Positions 30,153 through 42,166 of a stretch of DNA of 64,000 nt are shown piece by piece. A program made the position numbers and the translations under genes. The stretch is from the NCBI GenBank assembly GCA_020465985.1, contig JAANYP010003739.1:33653-97652 (forward strand). The letters are read 5' to 3'. Position 1 is the stretch's first letter. Every line of letters begins with the position of its first letter. The DNA is from Centrapalus pauciflorus (lineage: Eukaryota > Streptophyta > Magnoliopsida > Asterales > Asteraceae). Below the pieces are notes generated by a model, which was not told the origin of the DNA, did not search any database, and saw only the letters and a program-made list of their open reading frames with translations.

Positions 30153-31539
30153 GGGAGAATTTCATATATACCCCTCCAAAACTTCATAATATCATATATA
30201 TCCAACCTACAATTTTAATATCATATATATCCTTCCAAAACATCATAATATCATATATACCCAATTTTAATTATTAATATCACATATATCCCTCTTAAAC
30301 ATCATTAATATCATATATACCCAAATTCATTAATTTAATTAATTTTAAAACATTTAAAACTCATAATTAATATTACTTGTTAATTAATGACCATTATACC
30401 CCAACTCAATTCTTCTTTCAACTAAACTTCAAAATATCATATTTATCCAACTTAAATTAAAATATCATATCCCTTTTAATAACTTTATATAATTTATTTT
30501 TGTAAACTTTACTAAATAAATTATTCAAACTAAAACAAATTAACATCAAAAATAAAAATAAAAAAGTTGTATTATGTTTTTCATCGTTTGAAATCAAATC
30601 GTATCGTCTTATTATATTTTTCTTATTTGTTTTTTTACAGTAATTTATATACAATTAACTGATTACATATTATGTTTTTTTTTCTTTTTCTTTTCGAACT
30701 TTATTGTTGCATCGCATTTTTTTTAAAATTTAGTATATATTTTTTTGTTTTCTAATACATTAGTTACTAATTTTTTTCAAGTTTGCATTCGTTTTATAAC
30801 TATTGTTTATTTAGTTTACTTTTTTTTAAATTTTTATACTTAGTCTTGTATCTGAGTTATAACTTGTTATCCGATATAATTAGTTGTGTATATTTTGTGT
30901 TAACTACAAGATTATATATATAATTCTATATATTTAAAGTCCAGTTTTATAATAACTTGTTTAATAGTTACTAACTAAAAAATATAATGCGATACAACTA
31001 TAAATTTTAAAAGAAAACACAAAAAAGAACATAATATGTAATAAGTTAATTGTATATAGATTACTATAGAAAAAAAATATAATAAGACGACGATTTGATT
31101 GCAAACGAGCAAAAACATAATACAAATTTTTTATTTTTATTTTTAATGTTAATTTGTTTTAGTTTGAAGAATTTATTTAGTAAAGTTTACAAAAATAAAT
31201 TATATAAAATTATTAAAAGGGATATGATATTTTAATTTAAGTTGCATAATTATGATATTTTGAAGTTTAGTTGAAAGAAGAAATGAGTAAGGGTATAATG
31301 GTCATTAATTAACAAGTAATATTAATTATGAGTTTTAAATGTTTTAAAATTAATTAAATTAATGAATTTGGGTATATATGATATTAATGATGTTTAAGAG
31401 GGATATATGTGATATTAATAATTAAAAGTGGGTATATATGATATTATGATGTTTTGGAAGGATATATATGATATTAAAATTTTAGGTTGGATATATATGA
31501 TATTATGAAGTTTTGGAGGGATATATATGAAATTCTCCC
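30153..31539. mobile_element. Mutator-type foldback element, copy 1, with 9-bp target duplication
   Basis: The ends are GGGAGAATTTCATATATACC and its inverse, flanked by the 9-bp duplication TTAATATTT (30144-30152 and 31540-31548); nine bases is characteristic of Mutator-like transposons. The left arm (30153 to about 30720) pairs almost continuously with the right arm (about 30985 to 31539), so nearly the whole element is one hairpin with a short loop. Inside the arms, ATATCATATATAYCC recurs every 35-45 bases. There is no transposase ORF, so it depends on another source. Confidence 0.88.
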
Positions 31540-31568
31540 TTAATATTTAAGGTAATTAATTTTATATT

Positions 31569-32720
31569 TTATGATTCATTGAGCGTTGTTAGATTACAAT
31601 TATAATTGTTCAATTGTTGATTGTCCATATCTCGTGAGGGTTTACAATGAAACACACCCATAAAAGTTTTCGGGATTGCTTTCCAGGTAGCGCTAAGTTT
31701 AATGTGTTCAACCAGACATGCAACTCTTGATTGATTAACTCGCGTCCTCCAAGACCATGCTTTCAGATGATAAGATATCACATGTTGCCCATTGAACGTA
31801 TAATTTAAGTCGATGTCCATTGACCTTAAATGCTTCACCACCCTTTAGATCTTGAATTTTTACAGCACTGTAGGGGTAAACATCTGTCACCACATACATA
31901 CCAGACCATTTCCTTTTCAGTTTTCCTAGAAACAGGCGAAGGTACGCATTAAAAAGCCGCACTTTATCACCATTGTTAAATATCTTTCTTCGAATCAGCC
32001 GATCATGGGAAGTTTTTCTTTTCTCCTTATAGAGCTTTGCACTTTTATAAGTTTCCCTACGATTTTCTTATAATTCCATTAACCGGTGTTTACGGTCTGT
32101 CATAATTAACTGTAAAATTTGTGTTTTTATAAGATTTGTTTTCTAACTATAACTCTAGGAATTACATGACGTGAAAAGATGTTTTTCTTAACAAATTGAC
32201 AAACCACATTATGATCATTAGTCCATGTGGCTTCTACTTCTACCCACTTGGAGACATAATCAACTGTCACTAGTATATAGTCGAAACTGTATGACTTAGG
32301 AAAAGGTCCCATAAAGTTTATGCATCACATATCAAATACTTCTAATATAAGGATAGGTGTCATTGACATTTGGTTTCGTTCAGAAATACCTCCTATTTGT
32401 TGACATCGTAGACACGATTTAACATATTCGTATGCATCCTTAAAACTAATAGGCCAAAAGAACCCACATTGTAAGATTCGGTGACCTGTCTTTTTCGCAC
32501 TGAATTAACCTCTACATGCATACGAATATCAGTGAGTTAAAATATTATAGTGTTCTTTATCTAGAATACATCATCGGACAATTTGATATGCTCTATTTTT
32601 GAACAAATCTGACTCCTCCCAAATGCATTGTTTTGTCTGAAAGAAAAAGTATTTTTTAATGAGAATTCCAGTGGCCTGGTCTTTTACATGTGACAAAGTA
32701 ATTGACTAAGTTGGCAATAA
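31569..32720 (-). pseudogene. gypsy integrase, broken
   Basis: The block after the zinc-binding region is seen near 32380-32480 (CGFFWPISFKDAYEYVKSC, then C-x-x-C as CLRCQQ). The core follows at 32127-32312 (MGPFPKSYSFDYILVTVDYV, SKWVEVEAT). The C-terminal part at 31735-31962 reads FLGKLKRKWSGMYVVTDVYP and AFKVNGHRLKLY, typical of Athila-type integrase tails. The frames do not connect. It is the last coding part of pol. Confidence 0.8.
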
Positions 32721-32899
32721 TTGCTCACCAGGGAAATTATCTCGAATAGTATCAAGCATGTCTGTGGTGATTACCGATAATCGTGAAAGATGGTCAGTTA
32801 CTACGTTTTTTGAACCTTTCTTATCTCGAATTTCTACATCAAACTCTTGTAATAGTAATACTCATATGATTACAGTGGCTTAACGTCTTTTTTAGCCAA

Positions 32900-34136
32900 T
32901 AGGTGCCTTAAGGCACTGTGATCAGAATACACAATTACCTTGGCTCCCTAGACATTTGATCAAAATTTGTCCAACGCATATACTACTGCAAGTAATTCCT
33001 TTTCAGTTGTAGCGTAATTTATTTGAGCATATGAAAGAGTTTTACTTGCATAGTAGATCACCACAGGCTTTTTGTCTACTCTTTGTCCTAGTATGGCACT
33101 CACTGCGTGATCACTGGCATCGCACATGAGCTCAAAAGGCTGAGACCAATCGAGTGATTGCAAGATGGGTGCCTCAATGAGTTTTTCTTTTAATGTCTCA
33201 AATGCTCCCAAGCCGTGCAAGCATTAGCATTAAATTACACAAGGGTTTAGATATATCGTTGAAGTCTTTTATGAATCTTAGGTAAAACCATGCATGGCCT
33301 AGGAAAGATCGCACCCCTTTGATGTTAGCGGGAGTGGCAGCGAGAAAATAAGTTGCATTTTCACTCAGTCGACCTCCATACCTTTTTCTGAAATGTGTCC
33401 TAGCACAACTCCTTCTTTGACCATAAAGTGGCTCGTTTCCCAACTTAGTACTAAATTTGTTTTAGTACATCGCTTAAGGGCTTTCTATGTGGGACAAACA
33501 CCATTCAAATGATTTATCGAAGATCGAGGAGTCATCCATGAAGATTTTAAGAGAGCCTCCGACCGTATCTGAAAAGATAGACATCATAAATTGCTGAAAA
33601 GTAGTTGGAGAGTTACATAATCCAAATGGCATTCTTTCGGGCCAATGTTTCATAAGGACATGTAAATGTAGTTTTATCTTGATCTTCCGGGTGTATTGGG
33701 ATTTTGGTTATAACCTGAATAACCATCCAAAAAAATAATAAACTTTTGGTCTGCTAATTTTTCCATAATTTAGACAATAAATGGTAGAGAAAAGTAATCT
33801 TTAGAGGTAGCACCAATTTAGCTCATACCATCCATCCAGTTTCAAGTCAAGTTGCAATTGTCTCCCCTTCTGGTGTATCAGCTACAGTGATTCCTAACTT
33901 CTTAGGAACCATTTGTGTAGGACATACCCACTGGCTATCTGAAATAGGATATATGATTCCTGCATTTAGCCATTTCAGGATTACTTTCTTTACCACTTCT
34001 CTTAGATAAGTATTTAGTCTTCGCTAAGCAACCCTGGTTGGCTTAACTATTAGATCCGTTGTAATCCGATGCATATAAATTGTTAGACTAATCCCTTTAA
34101 GATCAGCAATAGTTCATCATACTGCTTCCTTATGTC
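32900..34136 (-). pseudogene. gypsy RT and RNase H, broken
   Basis: RNase H start at 32960-33220: FELMCDASDHAVSAILGQRV, then VIYYASKTLSYAQINYATTE and KELLAVVYALDKF. The RT thumb region at 33198-33443 has PANIKGVRSFLGHAWFYLRF. The RT palm between 33444 and 34136 is only recognisable in short pieces (for example MDDSSIFDKSFEWC near 33500). Multiple frameshifts make it non-functional. Confidence 0.75.
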
Positions 34137-34900
34137 TTAATAGTATCCCAAAAGTGTATTTTCTTGTTCATCAGTGAGATCTGTTGTGATAATCACAGGC
34201 AATGAGTTGTCAGGACCAAGAAAAACGTATTTTAGATGAGAAGTCAGTGATTTTAACTCTTGAACCGGTGGTTGTTCAAGTGAAGGCTTGGCTAACTGAG
34301 GTAGATTAGTAGGGAGCTTTTCAATTTTATGTGTCCATGGTGGTTGTTTAGAGTCTAATAATTTAGCACATTCTGTTTCAAGCTCCCTATGCTCTGCTAT
34401 ACTTTCTAGCTTATGTTTATTGGAATATAGTAACAGTTCCACTAGATCCTCACACATTATTGTTGACACTTGTTGTACTAAATCATCAACAGTGTCTATC
34501 ATATAACATTCTGAATCCATTGGTGCATTGGGTACATTGTTAAAGACATTTATTCGAAGCTTTCGATTTCCAAATGTGATGTCTAAAGCACCAATTCTGC
34601 AGTTAATTTTAGCATTAATTGTAGCTAGAAAAGGATGACCTAGGATGATTGTCAGTTGACTTTCTTTGTAAGAACTATCTAAATCTAAGACCAAAAAGTC
34701 CATCGGATAAATAAAATTTTCAACCTTAACAATCACATCAGATAACATCCCCTGTGGAACTTTGGTGGATCTATCTGCTAGTTGCAAGATAAGATCTGTT
34801 GTTTGTAACGTGCCTAAATCATGTTAATCGAATAAAATTCCAGTAACATGTTCACGCTTGCCCCTAGGTCTAGAAGTGCTTTCTTAATTTGAACATTACG
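34137..34900 (-). pseudogene. gypsy protease, C-terminal part, and RT linker
   Basis: On the minus strand the protease resumes after the inserted chromovirus with NVQIKKALLDLGASVN (active site D-L-G-A). After a frameshift it runs open for 216 codons (34137-34787) with SDVIVKVENFIYPMDFLVLD, ILGHPFLATINA and the linker ending DLTDEQENTLL. It is strongly similar to the protease at 23129-24535. The N-terminal part of the same gene lies at 43391-43640. Confidence 0.82.
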
Positions 34901-36556
34901 TGAAACGTCCTCATGAATTAATGATATAATTGAAATCACCATGATCAACACACAACCCAATGATTAACATGATAATTAAAATTGAAGCTTAATTCAGATT
35001 TAAGCAGTTCCACACTAAAGCAAGAAATGTAATTGACTACAGTGATAAAATCTAACTATTACAACATCATAAATTGTTTTAGAAACATGAAATTCCAGCC
35101 CAAAGCTACAAACATCCATGTACCAATAGCTTCTAAGGTCCCTGGGATATTGAGTTGAAATGCCTAAGAAGAAGGTCCAGCTACACCTTTTCCTTTGCCT
35201 GAAAACATTGACAGTCAACAGTAAGCTAATTTGCTTAGTGAGATAACAGATTATAATTCAACAAATATTTCTTTACAAACTTTAATGTAAAAATGGGCAG
35301 TGCAAGCCCCATAGTATGTGAAAACCATGCAGTGCAAGCATGGGTTTGGCAGTTCAAAATGCTGATCGAGGATGTCCCGAACCTGACCAGGAAAACGAGT
35401 GGGATGATCAGTCCCCGACAGTGGCCTGCTGTCAGCCCCAGTACAGGTCGCATCATATTGTGAAGTAATGATCATGCAGCGCAAGCATGATGTAAATAGA
35501 TGCACTTTCAATTGAATGTTGGCTACATGTTTGTCACATGTCAAGTACGAGTGTCCATCATAACAATGAATCATACATGAGTGCCAATTGATGTATATGA
35601 ACAATGTGAACATGCCATTGCATTGTAAAATGTTAAAGAAAGACAATAAATGTTAGAATAATAATCTATTACTCATAGTGGTTTGTACAGTTTTATGTCT
35701 CTGAATCAATGTGTGTTAGACAACACCACAATGATCTGTCAAGTCAGTGTGATAGTGTATTACTGTCAGTATTTGCTTAAAACTTGATTCTGAATAATTA
35801 AGTGAAATTGACCTGAATTCGGACCACATCCGAATTTCGGATGATCCGAAATCCGGATGGTCCGAGGTCCATCCTTGTCATTTTCTTTTGTACTATTATC
35901 CGAATTCGGATGACACCTTGGTCCGAAATTCGGATCAACAATGCATCCGAAGTTCGTATCATAACTTAATGATTTTTATAAGTTTTCAACCGAGATTACA
36001 AATGGTTCGAACTCTGTTGAGATCCGAACTCGGATGGGTCCGAATTGGGATGAACCGAATTGTGTTCATCATGTCCGAGTTCATACTTGTATAATTTCCA
36101 ACATTTTTCCAGAATTTTATTTGGACCTTTTATACATGTTTGTGACTAATGACCATTGATATAACTTATTTGTACCCTTATTAACACTTTATAACATGAA
36201 ATACAACTTAAATATACCAAATCAGTCCATTATTCATCAGTTATCGATGAACACACACACTAAAACATACACTTGATTTCAAAATCATACTTAAAGTGTG
36301 AATTAGAACCTGAAATTTGGTATATTACATTATCATCACTTGATTTAAACAAATCCACCATAACATATAACATGCATTTACATTTGCAACAACAAATCCA
36401 AGGATCGGTTCACACCAAAACCGAACCAAAAACTCCAAAAATTGCAAGTTTGAGTGAATCTTACCTCAAATTGTTGTTGTATTGATTATAGTCCCGAAAT
36501 TGCAACTTTTATCCAACTTTTTGCATCTTAATTTGATGATTTCTTCTTGAATTGAA

Positions 36557-36605
<49 letters not shown>

Positions 36606-37024
36606 ATACGATAGTTTTAGAGAGAGTGTGTGTGTGTGATGGTAGAAATGAATGATTATTCTCCTTTTTGTTTGTTACTTTGCCTCATTTGCACTTTACA
36701 CCCATTAACTTTGTATTTTCTTATTTAAACCGATTTTAAGTCGGTTTCTTATTGTTATGCTCGCTCAAAAGACAACAATGATAATTTCTCATTATCATTG
36801 CTATATTTTTTTTAAAATACTTCGATCGATGATTATTATTTATTCTTCCGATGTCGGTTCCTTGTGGTTTGCTTGCTCAGAAAACTACGATGAGGACTTC
36901 TCCTCATCTTTTCTCATTTTAAAATTGTGATCGAAATTTGCTTAAATTTAAATGATAATCCATTAATACAATAATTGAGTCTAAAATTGACAATTACAAG
37001 TAATTGAAAAGTAGGGATGTTACA
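34901..37024 (-). repeat. 3' LTR of the chromovirus (2124 bp)
   Basis: This is the longer of two homologous LTRs. It includes a cluster of TCCGAATTCGGAT-type palindromic repeats (35820-36080), absent for the most part from the other copy, and a (GA)n tract at 36557-36600. It ends GATGTTACA on the plus strand. Confidence 0.88.
36557..36601. repeat. (GA)n microsatellite in the LTR
   Basis: About 22 uninterrupted GA units are followed by a short GTGTGTG tract at 36628. Confidence 0.9.
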
Positions 37025-37061
37025 GCATGGGCTCCACCACGCCTATACTTCGTCCGCGAAG

Positions 37062-37703
37062 TCATGCTACGCTAAACAGACTTGGGTACTTTGTCTTCAT
37101 GTCTTCTTTAGACTCCCAAGTGTGATTAGCTCCCTTATGATGCTTCCATTTGACCAGCACCATTTTGATTTCTTTGTTCCGTAGCTTCTTGATTTTTGCT
37201 TCTAGTATACACTCCGGCTCATCAATGAACCTTAGACATTCGTCAACTTTAATCTCTGAATGATCAATCCATGGTTCCCTCTCGGGTACCAGTCTCTTTC
37301 TTAAGTATCCAACGTGAAAGACCAGGTGAACTCCTGACAATTCCTCCGGTAAGTCCAAGTGATAGGACTGATTCCCAACTTTTTCAATGATGCGAAAGGG
37401 TCCTACAAACCGAGGAGATAACTTTCCTCGTTTCACAAATCTTGTGACACCTTTCATAGGAGATACCTTTAAGTAGACCCAATCATCCTTTTGAAACTCT
37501 ATCGCTTTGTGACGGCGATCGTGATAGTTCTTTTGTTGATCTTGCGCCGTTTTCATGCATTGATGGATGAGTTGAATCTTTTCGTTTGTTTCTTGCAGCA
37601 AGGCTGGCCCAGCTATAGGAGTTTCTCCTGTTTTTCTCCAACAAGTTGGAAACCTACACTTCCTTCTATACAGGAACTCGAACGGTGCCATTTTGATGGT
37701 TGA
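37062..37703 (-). pseudogene. chromovirus integrase C-terminal part with chromodomain-like tail
   Basis: It is the continuation of the integrase after the MITE at 37712-37991. It reads MAPFEFLYRRKCRFPTCWRK at the start, then KLSPRFVGPFRIIEKVG and VFHVGYLRKRL (the GPY/F module). The tail contains ILEAKIKKLRN, MVLVKWKHHKGANHTWESKE (chromodomain-like), a region thought to steer insertion to heterochromatin in chromoviruses. The frame is intact for 209 codons to a stop at 37062, just before the polypurine-like tract and LTR. Confidence 0.85.
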
Positions 37704-37711
37704 GTGGTAAC

Positions 37712-37991
37712 TAGGGGTGAGCGACGGGTACCATTTCCCGAACCCGAAGCGGTACCGGTACCGACCGATACCGAATTAATACATTCGGTTCGGTATTCGG
37801 TTTTTAAACTAGCTGAAATTCGGTATTCGTTACTCTCGGTTCGGTATTCGGTTTTTAAGTTAGCTAAAATTCGGTATTCGGGATCGAACCGGCACCATAT
37901 AAAATTATACGGTTTGGTATTCGGTTCTTTCAAGACTAATGATTCGGGATCGGTACCGGTTCGGTACGGTCCCATACCGAGCTCACCCCTA
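37712..37991. mobile_element. hAT MITE inserted in the chromovirus integrase
   Basis: The 280-bp element has terminal repeats TAGGGGTGAGC/GCTCACCCCTA and an 8-bp duplication GTGGTAAC (37704-37711 and 37992-37999), both standard for hAT transposons. It cuts the integrase string YNNSYH from MAPFEFLY. The interior is made of repeated TTCGGTATTCGG units and GGTACCGGTACCG palindromes. There is no coding capacity. Confidence 0.93.
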
Positions 37992-39488
37992 GTGGTAACT
38001 ATTGTTGTAGGCGAATTTAGCCAATGGGAGGTGATCGTCCCAGTTACCACCCAAATCCATGACACAGGCTCTGAGCATGTCTTCCAAAGTTAGAATCGTC
38101 CTTTCACTCTGCCCATCAGATTGAGGTCTATAAGTAATACTCATTGCAATACGAGTACCAAGACCGTTTTGCTGAGCAGCCCAGAAGTTTGATGTGAATC
38201 TACTATCTCGGTTAGAGACAATAGACTTAGGCACACCATGCCTAATGACGATTTTGTTCATGTAGATCTGAGCAAGACGATCCAAGGAATAAGTTTCTCG
38301 AATGGGAATAAAGTGAGCAGATTTTGTTAATCGGTCAATAATGACCCAAGTGGAATCATGTTGACGACGAGTCTTGGGCAGCTTAGTTATGAAGTCCATA
38401 GTAATATGGTCCCACTTCCATTCAGAGATAGGAAGAGGTTGCATACTACCATAGGGTTGTTGGTGTTCAGCTTTGACCAATCTGCATGTTCTGCACTTCT
38501 CTACGTATTGACCGACATCTCTTTTCAACCCTGGCCACCAGAAATCGGCTTTCAAGTTGTTGTACATCTTTGTGCTTCTAGGGTGAATTGAGAATTTGGA
38601 TTGGTGAGCTTCTTCAAGAATTACATCTCGTATATTCCCGAACTTAGGAACCCATATTCTGCCGTATACACCTTTGAGTCCGGTTCCATCATCTTGCAAT
38701 AGTGGTAATTGAATTCTGATGTTCTCGTCTTTAATATTTTCCTCTTTTAAGGCCTGCAATTGAGCAGCCCTTACACCATCTATGATTGTAGATGTCAGTA
38801 TCGTAGAAGTCAAGGCATAACAATACGCCTTGCAGTATGCTTTTCTACTTAGGGCATCAGCCACCACGCTGGCCTTCCCTAGATGGTATAAGATTTCACA
38901 GTCGTAGTCTTTTATCAGCTTCGTGAACCTTCTCTGCCTCATATTCAAGTCCTTCGGACTGAATATATACTTTAAACTTGTGTGGTTGGTGTAGAGCTGA
39001 CACTTGGTCCCGTACAAGTAGTGCCTCCATAGTTTGAGAGTGAAAGTCACAGCTGTTAGCTCTAGGTCATGGGTAAAGTAGTCCTTCTCGTGTGGTTTGA
39101 GCTGTCTAGAAGCGTATGCTATGACATTTCCTCTTTGCATCAGTACTGCTCCCAAACCCAAGCCTGATGCATCTGTGTAGACAACAAAGTCCTCGTTACC
39201 TTCAGGCAGGGCCAAAACTGGTGCTTCACTTAATTGTTTCTTCAATTTGTCAAAGGCCGTTTGTTGTTCTTCTTTCCAAAAGAAAGTTGTGTTTTTGTGA
39301 GTCAACTTGGTAAGAGGAACGACGATTTTGGAGAAGTCTTTGATGAATCGGCGGTAATAACCAGCCAATCCCAAAAAACTACGAATCTCGCAGGCGTTGC
39401 GAGGTGATTCCCGGTTCTGGATAGCCTCCATCTTTGTAGGATCAACAACAATCCCAGCACCAGATATCACGTGCCCCAAGAATTGGAT
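37992..39488 (-). pseudogene. chromovirus RT end, RNase H and integrase core
   Basis: Open for nearly 500 codons. From the splice-acceptor position it reads IQFLGHVISGAG (RT connection), SFLGLAGYYRRFIKDFSKI, RNase H with VVYTDASGLGLGAVL and VVADALSRKAY, the integrase zinc-binding HHCC set (HQSKFSIHPRSTKMY ... CRTC), MDFITKLPKTRR with the first catalytic D, VSNRDSRFTSNFW with the second (N replaces the usual D before RDS), and DGQSERTI with the E. It is truncated at YNNSYH by the hAT MITE. The frame before the MITE is intact. Confidence 0.9.
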
Positions 39489-39577
39489 CTGAATTGAATG
39501 TTAAGAAGGTACAAGTTAACAAAGAGTTTATAATTGAGTATAAGGATCAAGAAATTGTTTCGAATGTTGAGACGTAC
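39489..39577 (-). other. putative 89-bp spliceosomal intron in the chromovirus RT
   Basis: On the minus strand, the coding string CEFWLRQ ends in CAG; then GTACGTCTCAACATT begins, and TTCTTAACATTCAATTCAG ends the segment. Coding resumes ATCCAATTCTTGGGGCAC (IQFLGH). Family members normally read WLRxVQFLGHVI without interruption. Removing exactly these 89 bases joins the frames in phase 0. The segment is AT-rich, has GT and AG borders and a CTTAAC branch-like site 15 bases before the AG. It could also be a chance insertion with intron-like ends. Confidence 0.7.
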
Positions 39578-40310
39578 CTGCCTCAACCAGAATTCACATT
39601 TTGAGAATTTGGTATAAAGTCGCTCTTTGCGCAGCAACTCTAGCAATTCTCTCAGATGTGTAGCATTATCCTCTTTGGTCTTCGAGTAGATTAGAATGTC
39701 ATCAATGAAAACGATGACAGATTTGTCGAGCATTAGCCGGCAGACTCTAGTCATGAGATCCATGAAAGCAACCGGCGCATTCGTAAGACCGAACGGCATC
39801 ACCAGAAACTCGTAGTGTCCATAATGAGTTCTGAAAGCCGTTTTTGGAATATCGTCTGGATGTACTTTAAGCTGATGATATCCCGAACGAAGATCAATCT
39901 TCGAAAAGTAACTTGCGCCTTGTAACTGGTCGAAGAGATCGTCAATCCGGGACAATGGGTATTTATTCTTGATTGTCACTTTGTTGAGTTCTCTGTAGTC
40001 GATGCACATACGTAATGTGTCGTCCTTCTTTTTAACGAACAGAACAGGAGCGCCCCAAGGAGAAGAACTTGGACGGATAAAGCCTTTGTCAAGTAGCTCG
40101 TGTAACTGTTTCATCATTTCCTGCATTTCTGCAGGGGCTATACGATAGGGAGCCTTTGCTATTGGAGCAGCTCCGGGAATGATATCAATACGGAATTCCA
40201 TTTGACGATCAGGTGGCAATCCCGAGATGTCTTCTGGAAAGACATATGGAAATTCTGAAACAACGGGAACGGCAGAGAGGGATTGAACTTCAGCCTTTGC
40301 ATCAACAGCA
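39578..40310 (-). pseudogene. chromovirus reverse transcriptase, first part
   Basis: It reads EFPYVFPEDISGLPPDR, then RIDIIPGAAPIAKAPYRIAP, GFIRPSSSPWGAPVLFVKKK, LRMCIDYRELN, YFSKIDLRSGYHQLKV, MPFGLTNAPVAFMDLM and VFIDDILIYS (the catalytic FIDD). All RT motifs are present. A stop lies upstream near 40317 (an in-frame TAG in ...VQLI-stop-YAVDAKAE). The 3' end meets the intron at 39577. Confidence 0.9.
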
Positions 40311-40410
40311 TACTAAATAAGCTGAACAACCCTTAGCAACGTGCTTTCGGGCTTTTGCGATTGAGATGAGGCATAAGTCGCCTTTGTGTCTGTCACCGTA
40401 GATGCAGATG

Positions 40411-40755
40411 TCACGCCTCAGGAGTGGTGATCTTAATCATTCTCTTCTTGCAAACAATTTGGGCCTCATTGTGAACCAACCAAATACCTACTATAACATC
40501 GAACTCCCCGAACTCCATGGGAATTAAATCTATGTTGAATACTACAACTTCTACCAGTAATGTGCAATTCTTATATACTTTGTCTGCCTTAACTAACATG
40601 TTGCTAGCAGCCTCAATATCAAATACAAATTGCAATTTTGAAGTAGGTATATTAAGTTGACGAGCAAATGAAGTGGAGACAAACGAATGGTTGGCTCCGG
40701 AATCAAACAGAATGCGTGCGGGAATTGAATTTACAAAGAACGTACCAGTGATCAC
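40411..40755 (-). pseudogene. chromovirus aspartic protease
   Basis: GTFFVNSIPARILFDSGANH contains the active-site D-S-G-A, followed by SFVSTSFARQLN and the conserved FDVIVGIWLVH (usually I-L-G-M-D-W-L). It follows the zinc knuckle of gag and precedes RT after a stretch with stops. Confidence 0.85.
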
Positions 40756-40819
40756 CTCCGGGTCATCTTTTGCTTCTTCATCTGTGATTTGGAATGCCCT
40801 TGTTGGAGCCCTTTAAGAT

Positions 40820-41982
40820 TCATCCCTGCGAGCAGTAAAAGCTCCAGAAGATCTTGTTGTTGATTGCTTAGTATTCTGATCTCGTGGAGGTCTCGGGCAA
40901 TCCTTGGCAAAATGGCCAAGTCTGTGGCAGTTGTAGCACGCATCGCCTTTTCGAGGATAATGCTCTCAGTGATGGCCCTTCTACCCACAGTAGAAGCAGT
41001 ACATATCTTGTGTTTTACACTCTCCAGAGTGCGCTTTCCTGCACTTCCTGCAGTCTCTCGTTTCTGTATTGGCCGAAAAGGCCTTTCCCTTCTTTGGCGA
41101 AGAAGATGGTTGATTGGATTGAGGAGATGATTGGGATGATCCAGACTCCCGCTGCCTTTTCAGCAGCGACAGTTGAGTCAGTACTGCGACGGTTGACCCT
41201 ATGACATATCCAGACAACAAAACAATCTGCTCCACATTTCGAGCAGCCTCCAGCAAACCAGCAAACGTTGTATACCGAACCCCACTCATGGTTCGGCGAA
41301 TCTCATAATCTAAACCGGCCTCAAACCGGGCTATCTTTCTCTCTTCTGCATCGACTTGATGGGGTGCGAACAAACTTAATCGGGTGAACTCGATGGCATA
41401 TTGTGTAACCGTCTTTGTTCCTTGGGTTAGATTCAGAAATTTTGCCTCGAGACGTCGCTTCTCATTGGCAGGACAGTATTGCTGGGAGAATACTTCCTTA
41501 AATTCACTCCAGGTCATGTGTGACACTACCTCCATCGTCAACACATGAGTCATAGCATCCCACCACATCACTGCATCTCTTGCAAACATCGCAGTTGCAA
41601 ATCTGACCATGTCTTTTTCAGTGCAGTCGCTGATTTTGAAAATTCTTTTTGTGGTGGTGATCCACTCCAGTGCCGTCAAGGCATCTCCAGTTCTGTCAAA
41701 AGTAACTGCCCCATTACTTTTAAAGTCCTTAAACCTACACCCATTTGCTTTATTAGAAGACCCAGTGTCTTCTTGTCTTTCCTTTTGATCGTCTTGTTGT
41801 TGTTCCTTGTTCTTTCTTTTATCAGCCTTACATTTCGCTTCGGCCTCATCTCTGGCCCTTAATTGATCCGAAAATGATTGAGCCTGCTCAACCATTCTTT
41901 TGGCCTGTAACTCATTGTTCTGTTCCATGAGAGCTTGCATCATCTGGAACATTTGTTGAGGAGTCGTATCGTCTCCTGACAT
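40820..41982 (-). pseudogene. chromovirus gag with zinc knuckle
   Basis: It starts MSGDDTTPQQMFQMMQALME at 41982. The gag core has WITTTKRIFKISDC, ARDAVMWWDAMTHVL, MTWSEFKEVFSQQYCP and TQGTKTVTQYAIEFTRLS, the standard retrotransposon gag pattern. A stop after YCFYCG (near 40981) and a frame change precede the zinc knuckle CYNCHRLGHFAKDC (CX2CX4HX4C, about 40911-40952). Without the stop, gag would continue to the protease. Confidence 0.88.
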
Positions 41983-42150
41983 GTTCTGAAATATAACAAA
42001 TTATATTTAGAACATTTACAGTTACCCTTTATTTGTCCCTGTGTGCATGTCAATCCTATCTTAGTTCGAATCATTTCCTAGGAGTCCATTCTAATATCAT
42101 AACCTAAGTTTGAGTCCAAGTCCTCACGGACACTTGAAACCTCAAACTAA

Positions 42151-42163
42151 TGCACTGATACCA
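42151..42163 (-). other. primer binding site of the chromovirus, tRNA-Met-like
   Basis: On the minus strand TGGTATCAGTGCA lies 3 bases inside the 5' LTR. It matches the tRNA-Met type TGGTATCAGAGC except for one base. Confidence 0.75.
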
Positions 42164-42166
42164 AAC

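Noticed and set aside
30153..31539. MicroRNA precursor
   Set aside because: The hairpin is hundreds of bases long, nearly perfect and bounded by a 9-bp duplication, so it is a transposon.
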